Assembly: GCA_964016875.1 (NCBI GenBank)
Contig: OZ024719.1
Coordinates: 70,813,224 to 70,877,223 of the forward strand
Reading direction: 5' to 3'
DNA: 64,000 nucleotides
Source of the DNA: Fallopia convolvulus
Lineage: Eukaryota > Streptophyta > Magnoliopsida > Caryophyllales > Polygonaceae
The notes under the pieces are model-generated. The model did not search any database. It was not told the origin of the DNA and worked only from the letters and a program-made list of their open reading frames with translations. A program made the translations under genes and the position numbers. Of the stretch, positions 44,177 to 56,325 are shown piece after piece (the first letter of the stretch is position 1; each line of letters starts with the position of its first letter).

Positions 44177-47025
44177 TGTAACACCCCCTTCCTACCCTGG
44201 AGGTATTACCGCCAGTAACCCCGATTAAGACTAAACCGAAGCTACCCAAGGCTTTAAACTAACTGAACAAACTAAAACAAACATTACAGCGGAATAAATA
44301 CAATTGGTCTTATACAAACCTTAACCCAAAAAGAATAAATAACTAAATAGAACAACCTTCTATTTAAACAAAATCTTCATCAAGTCTTCCTTGATTTCTT
44401 ACTTCTGAAACTCAGCTTCTCTTTGAAGTAGTTTAACCATGATCTTCACTCAAGTATAGCCATTGGAAACCTTTCTTCAACTTCTGGAGCTTCAAACATC
44501 TGAATCTGCCTCTTGAATCAACTTCCAAGAAATACCTGATGTGTCGTAAACCAACGATGGACACCAGCCGACCATATAAGAGAAAAGAAAATGAACGGGT
44601 TAGTCTAATGAAAGACTAGCAAGCGGAGAATCTAACTTGGTTCTTATGGTTGTAACTAAACATATTGGCATCAAATCCGAATAGACTCAGATTATGATCC
44701 AACAATTAGCAGTCTTATAGAGAATAAGAAGGAGTCTTGCATAAACAAGAGAGAGAACACCATCGCTTGTGGTTTCTTTAAGAAGCATAAACGATTAATG
44801 GAAACTTATGCTAACCACATAACCTTCACAATCGTCTTCGACGACTAATGAGCTTAACTTCAACAAAGTTTGATTAAGAATCAATTTCTTAATCAGGAGC
44901 AAGAATGGTTATCAAAAGGACTAACCATTTTGGTACATTAATGTTCCTAACGCACTTATCTTTCATTACTTTCAAACTGTGCACTCACACCATATAATAG
45001 TTTTTACGTAGTTCGGCCAACAACCGAGATCAGAGGGCCTGTTTCATCCATGATCATTTATATATGCTCAACCAACAACCGAGATTCGGCCAACAACCGA
45101 GATCAGAGGGCCTATTCCATCCATGATCCTTCAAATGTGCTCGGCCAACAACCGAGATTCAATTGCACTTAGCTAGAGTGCACCATCGTTCTCCTTCAAC
45201 GTGAAGCATGACATGAGTCATGACTCCAATATTGGGGTACGCTAGCAAGCTACGCCCCCAATACAGATTTTGTTATAAAGAGGTCATTGGAGACTCGGCT
45301 CCTACCCCTGGACTACCTATTTCGCAACAGTGTTTCAATACAGGACCACTAAAGAGATGTCTTGGAGTCTAAACTCCCATCTCTACCATCTTATTTCACA
45401 GCAATGTCTCAGCATGAGACATCTAATCATACAACGGTCCTAAGATCAATTCTAGCGCAAAAACCGCAATAACGACATGGTCGTTATTTCTAACAAAATA
45501 ACAACCTATCAAACTTTATTCAACATACAAATTATTTCCAACATGAGGATCAACTGGAATTCAATTCCTCATTAATAACCATAAGGCAAGAGAGAATCGT
45601 CCACTTACCTTATAAGGCGTGCTCGACGTCCTTGGCAATTCCAACAGTAATCTGTATCATCCTTCTGACAAATATAACAAAAGGATTTCTCAGCAACGAG
45701 CTCACAGAAACACTTCTTAGTTGTATTCTCAACTCCCACAACTTCTTAATCGATAAACGATTTAATTTCCGAATATCGATATATAATAAATCCTTAGTTA
45801 TCATGCTTCAAGGAGCCATCTTGGCGGAATTATAACTAATTATCCGCTTCACTTTTGAAACAATTTTCTAAATAAAAATTGTTCATCAGCAACAGTTCTT
45901 AAAGATTACCAAATCTCAGATCAAACGGATTAACAACGAATCCTGAGTAATTATCCGAAGTCCTTTACCTGCCAATTGGTATCCAAAACTTGTATTCGCT
46001 ATAACGGAAGATCCGGACGTCCGTTTTACGAGCGGTTCGAACCTGTGGAACCGTATCAACGTCAAGATTATAAAAACCATAAATTTAATTAGAAAAGCGG
46101 AACCAAAAGGCCCTTACGGTGGCTCCGCAATCAGCCCGCTAATTAATTTCGATCGTATATACCTTCACTCGAGCCCATGGCTCGTTTGGCTCGATCCCCG
46201 AGCCCGAGGGTGGCTGGGCGTTGCCCGGTGATGGACCTCGTGGTGGTTGGTGGTCGGAGGGACCGGTGGTCGCCGGCGGCGTCATACGCAAGGCAAGGAA
46301 GAGAACCGGCGGTGAATCCTTTCCTCTCCCGAGACCGTCGTCGTCCCGCCATGATTCTCGAACTCCTCTTGCTGGTTTTACAACAGCAGCAACATCCAAC
46401 AATCAAGAGGAAGAAGAAGAAGAAGTGGAGGAGGAGAGGGGGAGGAGAAGGTTGTGACCTGCGGTGAAGTTCTAGCCGAGTCCGTCGTCCGTCCTTATCT
46501 CTCGGTTCCTTCCTTACATTTTTAACAAGATAGACTTTGACTAAGGTAAAGAAGAGATATGCCTACGTAGAAGAATTCTTCCACATTAAGGCAAGAAAGT
46601 CGGCCTAATAGAATTTTTCCGTCTCGGAACGGGACTCGCGTTAAAGCGGTAAAATTATGTACCTCGGGTGGAAAAACTTACTAAACGAAAAACGTCTCGT
46701 AAAATATGTAGACCAATAAAACCAATTTTCCATGATTTTATCTTGCTACCTTCAATTTTTAAGGCTCCCGTTTCGTATTTCAAATCCTTTGCGTTACATA
46801 ATTAAAAGGACGGCTTATCCAATAAATATTCTTTTTCTACAGAAAAATCCTAGAATTCACACCGATCCATAAAATCATTTCTTTGTGATTTTAGGATATC
46901 ACCAACAATTTTCTAGGATTTAATATCCAATAAAAATATTGGATTAAGCGTTAAAACGAACCAAAAAGGTTAAAAGGATATCCGAGAAAAATTCAAAAAT
47001 ATCCTCAAAAACCGCAGTTATTACA
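44177..47025. mobile_element. Solo LTR (2.85 kb) nested in the gypsy element
   Basis: Begins TGTAACACCCC and ends TTATTACA, with TGTAA/TTACA inverted termini. The 5-bp duplication AAACC flanks it (44172-44176 and 47026-47030). No primer-binding site, polypurine tract or retroviral domains are seen inside. Its minus-strand termini suggest minus orientation. Several short frames inside (for example about 46140-46470) are GC-rich but match no domain. Confidence 0.85.
45012..45157. repeat. Tandem repeat inside the solo LTR
   Basis: TCGGCCAACAACCGAGAT recurs with a spacing of about 70 bp, with a shared AGAGGGCCT and CATCCATGATC between copies. It probably reflects LTR regulatory repeats. Confidence 0.75.
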
Positions 47026-47298
47026 AAACCTGGCTGAGCGAGGGCTGAACCGCGATAGGCGGAGCCGTGGTGTGGGCGACCGACGCTGCCGAGACGATTT
47101 CAGTCGAGTATGAGCCGATTGTAGCATATCATACATCGTATTTTGGCGTGATTGTTGATCGTCCACACGACCCGAAAGGCGTTGGAAATCTTCGGATAAT
47201 TGCATCAGCAAGTCGCGGAGATCGGGTTGATTGTCGGTGGTGTTCGTGGTATCACTGGTGGTGGATTTCGACATGGTGTTCAAGGTGAAAGCACCAGT

Positions 47299-47711
47299 TG
47301 ATACGGACCCGATGTGGACCGCGTATCGAACCCTTGTTAGTCAAGGGGGTTGAGCCTATTCCGAGGTGGAATCCGACTCGAGATAAACTAATGCAGGAAA
47401 ACAAGAGCTAAAGAGAAATTAGGGCAAACTATTTTCTTGGATAAAATTATGAGAAGAGTTTCCAAGAGTATTTATACCTAAGCCCTAACGGTTCAAAAAA
47501 AGCGTCCCGGGAAAGAACCGTAAAGAAAACCCGAGAAGAGAGCAATGTTCTAGTTTATAAAAATTACATAAATTGCTTAAATACCGAAATTATAAATCAA
47601 TGTTCTAAAGCTTATAAAAATACTAATATAAATAAATAAAATTAATCTTCGTATCGTTTTGGACGACGCCGAACTCGAGATGGCCTAGCCGAGGATAATT
47701 CTTCCGTATCA
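47299..47711 (-). repeat. Gypsy LTR (5' LTR in element orientation)
   Basis: 413 bp, matching 39315-39729. The primer-binding site lies immediately left of 47299. Confidence 0.95.
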
Positions 47712-47716
47712 AATTG

Positions 47717-48018
47717 TATGCTTGAGCTCAACTAAAGCTGAATATCGTCATTGAGGAATGTTGCTACAAAATTGTCTTGGTTAAGTCGCCTTCTTTCTGA
47801 GTTAGAAGTGCCAAACATTACACATATTCCAGTTAAGTGTGACAATCTAGGTGCAATTTACATAGCTAAGAACCCAGTATTTCACAAAAGAACCAAATCC
47901 ATTGATCTCGATTGTCATTTCATTCGAGAAAAATTACTTGAAGGTCTCATTTCAGTTGGTCATGTTCCCACCTCTCAATAGATTGCTAATTCATTAACAA
48001 AACCCATTCCTAGTTAAA
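47717..48018 (+). pseudogene. Ty1/copia RNase H relic, right half
   Basis: Continues the copia segment broken at 39314: a degenerate SSTKAEY motif followed by the KHIDIDCHFIRE-like region, with several stops and frame changes. It ends near 48018, just before the TauE pseudogene. Confidence 0.75.
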
Positions 48019-48190
48019 CATAAATATAAGAATATTGTCATGAACCTCACATAAGACCTTGAGCAATTTCAGGCCTAGTGATCGAATTACGTCCTTCTTC
48101 GATTCTTTCATGACAAATTTACTGGAGTTGAAAATGTGCTCAGTTAGGAATGGTTTGGACATAGGCTTTCGAACCCCATATACTTGTGAT

Positions 48191-48520
48191 CAGTGGCGTA
48201 GCCAGGAATTATGGTTAGTGGGGGCTAAATTCCTTCGGTTAATTTTTGTGGTTGTATAAAAATTCCTGGCGAAGTCAGGAATTTTTTTTTTTTGTATTTT
48301 TTTTAAAATATTGAAAAAAAATTGTATTTTTCTATATAAAAAACCATTTTAAAATATTATATGTACATAAAAAAATTAATTTACTTTTTTCTGACTAAAT
48401 AAGCTAGTTTTGAACAAAAAAACTAATTTTTTACTATATTTTTAAATTTTTTTTTTTTTTTTTTTTTAAATTTCAGTGGGGGCTGTAGCCCCCACTGGAC
48501 ACCATGTAGATCCGCCCCTG
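48191..48520. mobile_element. hAT MITE in the last exon of the TauE gene
   Basis: Ends CAGTGGCGTAGC and GATCCGCCCCTG are hAT-type inverted termini. The exact 8-bp duplication CTTGTGAT flanks it (48183-48190, 48521-48528). Reading across the empty site restores a continuous TauE C-terminus. Confidence 0.93.
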
Positions 48521-49777
48521 CTTGTGATGCTTGATTTCGTGGATCATGTCGGCAACGCCTTCTCCCCCTAAAGGATAGCAAAAACATCAGTACTTTGTTC
48601 ATGGCAAGTCATCATTCTTTCAAATTTAACACTAACTATAATACTAATTACCATTAACTTACCAATAAAAAATGCACTCACGAAGAAGGTAAGAGCAAGG
48701 ATGAAGATGATTAGAGACTCTCTTCCCAATAACATAATCACTTTCTTGACAATGTGTTGTCCCACAAGTGCTGCTATGGTGCTCACTGCTACAAAGTACA
48801 GAGCTGCATACATGCATCCATAAAAGCACAAATTAATTAAGTACTAGCGCTCAATTAAGATATTATATCATTTACTAATGATAATTAAGTACTTACTGTA
48901 GGGAATTGGGAATCGTTTGAGCAGGTAGTACTCTACGACCGACATGGATGATGAGAACATCACGGCAAATATAGCTGTTGCACTCGTCACCTTCAAAAAC
49001 ATAGCCGTTGCATATATAATTGTAAAATTCCGGATTGATCAATCGATCACTTTTTAACGTGGCCAACTGATCATACAATAAAACGATCTGACCTGAGGAG
49101 GAACTCCCATCTGCAAAAACAAAGGCCCCAAAATGATACCTCCGCCTAGACCCACCGTGCCTCCAATTGTACCTGCAAGCACACCAATCAAACAGTACAA
49201 CACTAGTTGGCTTGCTTTGAAGTGGATCCCCTTGTCGCCACGCGACGCAATAACCCACTTCCCTTGGTACAACATCGTGGCTTCGTATCCTGATGCGGCC
49301 ACCACTACAGGGACATGAAGAATGATCATAGACCATGACGACCACAGAAATTAACACACCCACACCCACACACACTACTCAGTATAGCTCGCCAAGGCGA
49401 GATCTGGAAAGGGTGTTTCTGATAGACCCATAAGCACTTATACATATATATGTCAAGGGAGCATACTTGCAGGAAGTTGAAGACCCAATATAGAGGTGAA
49501 CAATTAGAGGTGTGACTCTGCATAAACAAGAGAGATGTTAACGAATCGATAATATGAAATTGGTATAGAAAAGGGAGATCAATCTGAGTCAACCTTGAAG
49601 ATTTGAAGTGCTAAAATTGCGATCCAAACACACAGAACAAGGCCTAGTTTGTTACAATGCACATTTTGTAAGAGACACCTGCAATAAAGTAGTGTGTCCA
49701 TTTATTAACATGTTGATGCGTACAAAAGGCAAATCTTAATATGTCACACACGTTAATTATTAATATAGAATGTATGT

Positions 49778-50479
49778 TGATACCATTCCAGACCACAAAC
49801 AACTCAAGAACTCAACTACACAAACAAGAAAGAACGGAAAATTGTAAAGAAAACCATATCTGTTTACGCGGTTAAAGTAAACTCTACATCCGCAGAGCCT
49901 CAGTGAGGAGACTCGTCTCAAATCCACTATTTGAGTATCAAGTTCAAGAGAGGTTACAAAGTAAACAAAGATAGGCAAAGAAAACACAAAAAGGAAAGTT
50001 ACAAAGTAGATCTAGAGAATAAGACAAGAGATTAGGGTTTTGGCCCCCTTATAGGCTACACAAGCTTCTGGAAGAAGCTTTGGATCGTTCGCCACCACAA
50101 ATCTCAACGAGCAAGGGCACTGTCTTCAACATCGCCACCGAGCTCCACCGTCTAGCTCACCGTAAGCTCTAGGGTTTGGAATGAGCTCGTAAGTGCGATG
50201 AAGCGAAGCATTATAGTAAGCATCAAGCTCTGATCAAACGTTGCGTTTCATTTTCGTTCAGGATCGAGATCAATGATTAGCAAGCATCGGACAATTAAGC
50301 CTCCAAACCGGTATTGAACCGGGGTGGCTTAGTTGGTCCGGTTCACTAATAAGTGAGTCTTGGATCCGAGATCTGAACCCGATTCCTGAACCTACATTTT
50401 TCCTACCATTTAACTATATATACATTGCTATAGCAATCTTCATGTCACTTAAATTTATATACATGACTTATTCCTAACA
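49778..50479. mobile_element. Solo LTR in TauE intron 6
   Basis: Starts TGATACC, ends CCTAACA, and is flanked by the 5-bp duplication TATGT (49773-49777, 50480-50484). The interior resembles the copia LTR at 56540 in style (GAGCCTCAGTGAGGAGACTC; a GGCCCCC stretch). Confidence 0.8.
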
Positions 50480-51179
50480 TATGTAATGTACCTTTTTTGG
50501 TTTGTTGGAACCACCAGGCAAAGAATGATTATTACCCGATGCATCATCCGTGCTTGTATTATTGTTCAATTCTGATGTAAGCTCAGTATTAGCGGTAATA
50601 CAAGAATTGAACATATATAATACAACAAATGATGCATGATGTGAATGGATTTGGATATAAGACAATCTCACCCGTTGATGTCAATCTCCGATCAGCCTCC
50701 TGAAATAGTAACAAAACATATATATCACTTGTTTACAACGTAACACACATAAAGCAATAAAAGTTAAATGTATAGTTCCAAACCTTTTGGATAGTTTCTT
50801 GTTTCCATTTCTTCACTCCCTTGCAAAAAGCAATTATTTCCGTGACTGCATTTATTAATTGGCAAGCCAAAACTTACACATAAGTAGCAACAAGCTAGCC
50901 CACTCAACCTAGATGACAACAATCTTACACATAAGTAGCAAGTATACCTTGAAGTATTGACACTTACCTAGACACAAAACGATGAGTAGAACGGTGATCA
51001 TCCAGTTGGCAAGGATGACGTTCAAGGTAACACCAATGCTAATGCCAAGCACCAACATTGGTTGGAATAGGAGGGCAAGATCATAGTCAATAACCGGCAT
51101 GTCGAGGGTAGGGTGCCTTTTCCTCACGTTGTAATAAAGTGTTGCCACAGCAACACCCATGATCATACCTAGCTTCAAC

Positions 51180-52114
51180 CAGGCCCGGTCCTGACATTTT
51201 AGAGGTCCTAGGGCGAAAAAAAATTAAGGGCCCTTATCATGAATTTTTTTTATATATACAATGTCATTTTTTATAAGGAAAGGAATTCTATTTACCAGAT
51301 ATGTTTAGTAGATCGAGAGGCTGAAACAAATGATAATCGGACAAACCATACAATGACATATTTATACAATAACTCCTCCTTTTGCCAATTTTCAAACAAG
51401 CGATTGAACTAATCTATATAGTGATCATAAAAGCAAAAACAAATTTAAATTTGAGCTAAAACTAGAAGACAAATATAGTCATATTTGCAGCGGGTCTTGA
51501 CCTATTGGAAGTCTCGGGCGAAATCATGTAAGACCTCTGTTATTTAAAACTTTTCCATTAAGAAAACAGACCTAGCCTAAAACAATACATTTATATTGCT
51601 TAAAATTAAATATATTAATGGCAAGCATTAAATCTCCTATAAAAAAGGAAATAAATAAAACAATGTCAAGTTCTAATTAAAAATTACTCTATTTGATTTA
51701 AATTGCTTTTAATTATTTTCAAATCAATTATTTAATTATGATTATATCTAACAATACACCCATACATGACAAATACAGTAATGATTTATATCCTTCTACA
51801 ATAAAAGGGATCTAAATCAACCCGTACGAGTATATTTTTTGAAAGAAGAAGGCGTAACTAATAAACAGTCTTGTCAATTTTACCAACTTTTGAGCCTGCA
51901 TGATATAGTAGTAGATACTAGAGACATTGTTATGAACATGTGGGCCCTACATACTAAAAAATGGATACATATTCGTTTTTGTAGTTTTTTTCTAGTTTTT
52001 TTAGAGTCCGTTTTAATATTTTTTTGTATTATTAATACACTAGTAAAATTGGGCCCCTATAAAATTGGGCCCTGGGCGGACGCCCATGTTGCCCTCCCTT
52101 ATGGGCCGGCCCTG
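51180..52114. mobile_element. hAT-type element abutting the 3' splice site of TauE intron 2
   Basis: Ends CAGGCCCGGTCCT and GGGCCGGCCCTG are hAT-like inverted termini. GCTTCAAC (51172-51179) and GCTTCAAA (52115-52122) are the 8-bp target duplication with one mismatch. The 935-bp interior is AT-rich and non-coding. Confidence 0.85.
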
Positions 52115-52566
52115 GCTTCAAAAAAAACAAAATGTCACATATATCATTTAAACAACCCATGATAAAAAAAAACATCTTTCTTAACCTATGCTTTAATTTT
52201 GGGGCATTTAAGATGAAAAATCTTATACTAAATCTAATAAAGTCTTTCTAAATAAAAACTCTATAACATATGCTCCAAGAATGGTATAGTTATAATTAAG
52301 GTTGGTCGTGGTCGGGTTATGGGTTGGTGGAGTCATTCCATCACTCGACTTGTGAATTTTAATTAATTGTCCACCCAATCCACCTATAACGTGTGGATTA
52401 TTCGGGTGACCGGTCACCTCCAAAACTGATTTATTTTGCTGATCTTCCCACCACGATTTTTTTTTTTGCTTGTTTTTACTATTTGCACCACCTTAGTTAA
52501 ATCACTTTCACAAGCCATACCTGATCGTGCACTTGACTAGTTTACGAATCATGGGTTTACCATCAA

Positions 52567-52801
52567 AGGTGGGCCTGATAGACTAAGATATTATTCCTCC
52601 TTAATTGATGCTAATTGATCTACTATCCTTTCTTGTATACAAGTTAGAATAGGATAGAATAAATCTTAAAGGATAGAATATTTCCTTCCTTCTTGTACAT
52701 AGCAGGGGATATCTTTCCTTATTCTGCTTTAGCCTTAGACGCTCCTCCCTTGTATTTAACTTAGCTTCTTCTAATAAACAAAGCAAGGCATTAACGCCTA
52801 A
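52567..52801 (+). mobile_element. Possible short solo LTR
   Basis: TGATAGACTAAG to CGCCTAACA with a TTGTATTTAAC and AATAAA-like 3' part as in small copia LTRs. No target duplication was found, so the call is tentative. Confidence 0.35.
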
Positions 52802-53628
52802 CACGTTTAAATCAATCGTGCTTTAGGGCCCTTTTTTAAAAAAAGAAAAGAAAAGAAGAGAATGATCCAATCTTCATTTATGCCGAAATGAAGTCGGTGG
52901 GCCCGTGAAGCTATCTGGGTCGGGTTATTTGAGTGAGTCGATTGCCTGGGATAATGTCTAGCCTTAGTTATAATACTAGTTTCAAATCATTTAAAATTTG
53001 AAAATTCTCCACAATTTAAATTGAACATTTTGTAGCTAGTTTAAATCCAATATTCTCAAAGCTCAATCTGAATCCCGCTACCTTTCCGCTTGCTAAATCT
53101 TGTGTAGTTGTGTGGAAGTTTGTTGCCACCAATCTCTCCTTTTCAAATTAAACTTGGCCAATACAAATAAATTATCCCTTCATTCAAAAAAAAAAAAAAA
53201 AAAAACTCCTTTGAAATTCTAACTTACATTTTGAAATGGCTGGTGAGGATTTAGCGTCGAAGCCGATGACAAGAGTAAGCATGGGAATGAAGATCCCCGC
53301 ACCACCAACGCTTCCGAACGCCGCTCCACAGAAGGCCATTATGGTGCCCAACACTATCCTCCATCCAAACTCCATCTTCTACTTGTCCATTCCCAGTTCA
53401 TCCATCCACATTTCACACACAAACAATATTAATTCATGGATGAGAAGGATTGTAACATCCACATAATAATTAATTGAATACAATAAAAATTCTATTGCAT
53501 AAATGTCTCACAGGCCAAGTGTGGGTGTAAGTCTCCGTGTTATTCATCTCGTTGGCCAATGCAAGCAACATCAAGGAACAGGCAACAAGCACCATGAACG
53601 TTGTAATTGTTCCGCTTGGTTTCGCCAT

Positions 53629-55559
53629 CTCCGGCCGCCTTCTGGTAGAAAAAATATATATCAAAATGATGAAAGTATAAAGTTGTATATATCTAGAAGT
53701 TGTTTGAACTCTCATTAAACTCAAGCTACAATAATGTGAGTATTTATAGGCTACGTACATGTATCATAACACAAATTTCCTATAAATTAAGACTTGAAAC
53801 ATCATACATATATTGCATTCAAACTTTTTTTTTATTTTTGAAAACAAAGGGTAAATATATTTCCAAAAAAGGTTGTTACGCCAGAAAATACAAATCAAAT
53901 CTTCTACTTCCTAAATATACTCTCTTCTATACTCTCCTACGAGATTGAGTGATGACTTTCCAAATTATACTAAAAAAAAACTTAAATATTTGTAAAATAT
54001 TAAAAAATATCTTCTAACCAATTAAAACAAGGGAGTACAGGAGGGAGTATGATTAGGGAGTAGAAGAATCGGACCGCAGAAAATGGGTCAAGTTCAAATC
54101 AACACGATTCATGTAGCAAGTGACAATTATCAGTTGGCATTTCAATAAAATTTAGCGAGCTCCGATCAACTTGATCCATGAGTGACCCCTTTTTGAGATT
54201 TCTCTTACTCTTCCAGTCTTCCTTGTATCCCCGAGTCTTACCATGCACTTGGTTAGTTTTGCACATTGAATCTCCTCATCATGGAAGCATTTCCATTTGT
54301 GGGCAATCCAGATTTCATAAGAGGAGGAAGTGAATGTCGTGAGTCAAATTGCAATCAAAATTTTCACTGCATGAATTCTTGCATTTCCTACTATGTAAAA
54401 CTTCTAGCCATCTTCAATGTAGTTTTTACATGCATACATGAAACTTAGTGTAACACTCCGTCTTTACATATGATGCTACTTGGTGGTAGACCTCTCCGAA
54501 TACTACCTAGGTTAGCTTGACAACAACGCAATCGAAACTTGCAACGCAGGTACGGCGAGAAAACTAATAAATTATCCAACTCTCAAATTATTAAAACTGA
54601 AATTTCGAAATATGTGTGAATTCCCAAGTTCAAGAAAGTAACTGAGAACTGAATTGCTCTCCAAACTCATATTATTCTAGTAACATGCCATTAGACCTGA
54701 ACAAAGTCGGGCTAACCCGCCCAACCCGTACCGCTCGTCCGGAAAAATGGGCGGACTTGGACAAGATTTCTAACCCGAAAGGGTAAATAAGTCCGGCCCG
54801 TCCGAATTCATGGGCGGGACACGGACAATATTTTTGACCGAATATCCCGGATAACCTGCCCAAATACCCGAATATATTAAATATTTAAAATAAATGTTTA
54901 TATTTATAAATAAAGATATGTTTGTAGAGAATACTTGGGGTCATTGATTGTAGAATTAGTACAAAAGAGAGTTAGTTATTATAGTTCCTTCACCTTGTCA
55001 CCTAAAAAGCTAGCATAAATACGATCTTAATTTCAAGTAATGTTAGACCGTGTAATTATAATATTAAGATTTTCTAATATTTTAATGGACATGGAAAAAT
55101 CTCCATTTGATTCTGAGATGATATTTTAATGTCCACACAATTAATAATTAGCATATTAAATATAAATAGTAGTTATTTTAGAAAAATCTCCATTTGATTC
55201 TGAGATGATATTCCTAAATTTTTTAGTATTAAAAATATAAGAAAAAAGGGAATAAGAATAGCTTTGATAGGATAATAAGAATAAGAATATTAATAATTGA
55301 AGGGGAAATAATTGGAGTAGCCACCATAAGACTATATTTGTGACCACCATTGCTAATAAGAATAAGAATAGTACTCCACTAACTATTACAGACTGATCAC
55401 TCAACTTCGATACCTTCTAATTGTCGGAAAATATTTTCGAAAGTAAATTTATTCCATAATTTAAGTTTTTCTTTTAGCAGGCGAGTTTTTTAAACTAAGC
55501 TATACATATAGAAACCCGGACAATGAAATCTCCAAGCTTGCCTAACTATGGTAATGAAA
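53629..55559. other. Intergenic, repeat-rich, AT-rich
   Basis: No gene seen. A TGTAACACTCCG start at 54449 looks like the head of an LTR related to the solo LTR at 44177. Near 54690-54860 are short repeats of the AACCCG/CCCG type. The rest shows no named feature. Confidence 0.45.
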
Positions 55560-56115
55560 TCTTTTATGTTCATTCATATCATTTCAAACTTAAATAGTCT
55601 TCCTTTATAAGTTTGATCAACACCAAGTTGGATGAGATTCGACAGTGATTCGAGAACGAAAACGCATGATTATGCGTTACCACATCCGAAAATCATTGAA
55701 TAATCTTTTCTGACACGACAACCCTATCTAGCTTTTCGTAAGTGTTATCAATGTCTATCTTTCTTTTTCTCCAGGTAAATGTATTCCATGTAGATTGTGT
55801 ATCTATCAATCACATTTGTTCATAAATTGTCGAAGTTGGTTAAATCTTGTAGGACACGGGTCGACTCCTCCATACTTATCTGATGGCACTAATATATCAT
55901 TAAAACTACCCATTATGACACATGACATCAAAGTCTGCGTAGCATAAGAAAGTCCCAAAAGACCACCTTCTCATTTTCACGGGGAGGAGCGTAAATAAAA
56001 ATTAATACAATATCATGAGATTTCTGAGTGAAGGACAGTAAGAATGAAATAAACCATTCATGGTGAAATGAAAGTCGAAAATTTTCATATTGGAAAATGA
56101 TGAAATAATGTCACC
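55560..56115 (-). pseudogene. LINE ORF2 endonuclease-domain relic
   Basis: Minus-strand frames contain EKLDRVVVSEK, then VVTHNHAFSFSNHCRISSNL, the conserved end of the plant LINE endonuclease (EEP) domain, with several stops and frame changes. Further upstream parts (IYAPPRENEK) also fit the EEP fold. Long inactive. Confidence 0.65.
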
Positions 56116-56325
56116 TGTTAAGGGGTTGGACCATAGCAGGTGGCATTACTATATTGTCAAAACCAGCTTTTCGTCAGCACCTCTCTATCTTATAGTAGAT
56201 ATATTATATTGTAAATATTATCCTAACTTGTTTGGCAAGTCTTATACCATATATATTCTTTATGAATGAAAGGCAATCCTAAAGAGAATTTGTGAAACTA
56301 ACATGATATCAGAGCAGGTTTCGGT
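56116..56325 (+). mobile_element. Short LTR with primer-binding site (copia or TRIM fragment)
   Basis: TGTTAAGGGG (56116) to GAAACTAACA (56303) is a 188-bp LTR-like unit with TGTTA/TAACA ends. TGATATCAGAGCAGG directly follows, one base off the initiator tRNA-Met complement used by copia elements. No second LTR was seen. Confidence 0.6.

Larger units (their letters stand above)
43138..47283 (-). pseudogene. Gypsy gag, split by a solo LTR and out of frame with pol
   Basis: The N-terminal part starts at 47283 (MNTMSKSTTS) and runs to the solo LTR at 47025. The rest resumes at 44176 and includes the retrotransposon gag domain (RWIFRVQEYFAYF, and LASDWFRYQH) up to about 43370. There a 31-bp perfect palindrome (43338-43368) shifts the frame before the zinc knuckle, which lies in the pol frame. 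Confidence 0.85.
39315..47711 (-). mobile_element. Ty3/gypsy (chromovirus-like) LTR retrotransposon inserted in the copia relic
   Basis: Two direct LTRs (39315-39729 and 47299-47711) start TGATACGG and end CCGTATCA. The 5-bp target duplication AATTG flanks the element (39310-39314 and 47712-47716). The coding strand is minus: primer-binding sequence TGGTGCTTTCACC lies next to the right LTR and a purine tract AGGGGAGAGAT next to the left LTR. The LTRs differ at only about seven sites by eye, so the insertion is young, yet its polyprotein is broken and a solo LTR sits inside gag. Confidence 0.95.
48144..53628 (-). pseudogene. Sulfite exporter TauE/SafE family membrane protein gene, disrupted
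   Basis: Twelve coding segments can be placed: 53512-53628, 53228-53378, 50968-51168, 50784-50845, 50672-50699, 50492-50571, 49594-49678, 49467-49517, about 49093-49304, 48897-48990, 48663-48803, 48521-48567 continuing at 48144-48182. They follow the plant TauE/SafE plan: signal-like N-terminus, FGWRIVLGTI helix, YYNVRKRHPTLDMPVIDYDLAL loop, basic loop, second helical half with GLGGGIILGPLF, and a C-terminus of the KYMGFESLC type. Breaks: a hAT MITE splits the last exon; exon 7 is 85 bp where 87 are expected and its two halves read in different frames; the expected acceptor of exon 9 has no AG in phase; and the GSVGG...GIF glycine motif is about four residues short. Intron 2 also carries a hAT element at its acceptor and intron 6 a solo LTR. 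The family exports or transports sulfur compounds; this copy is probably non-functional. Confidence 0.85.

Noticed and set aside
46139..46467. Four overlapping GC-rich frames on both strands
   Set aside because: They lie inside the solo LTR and match no domain.
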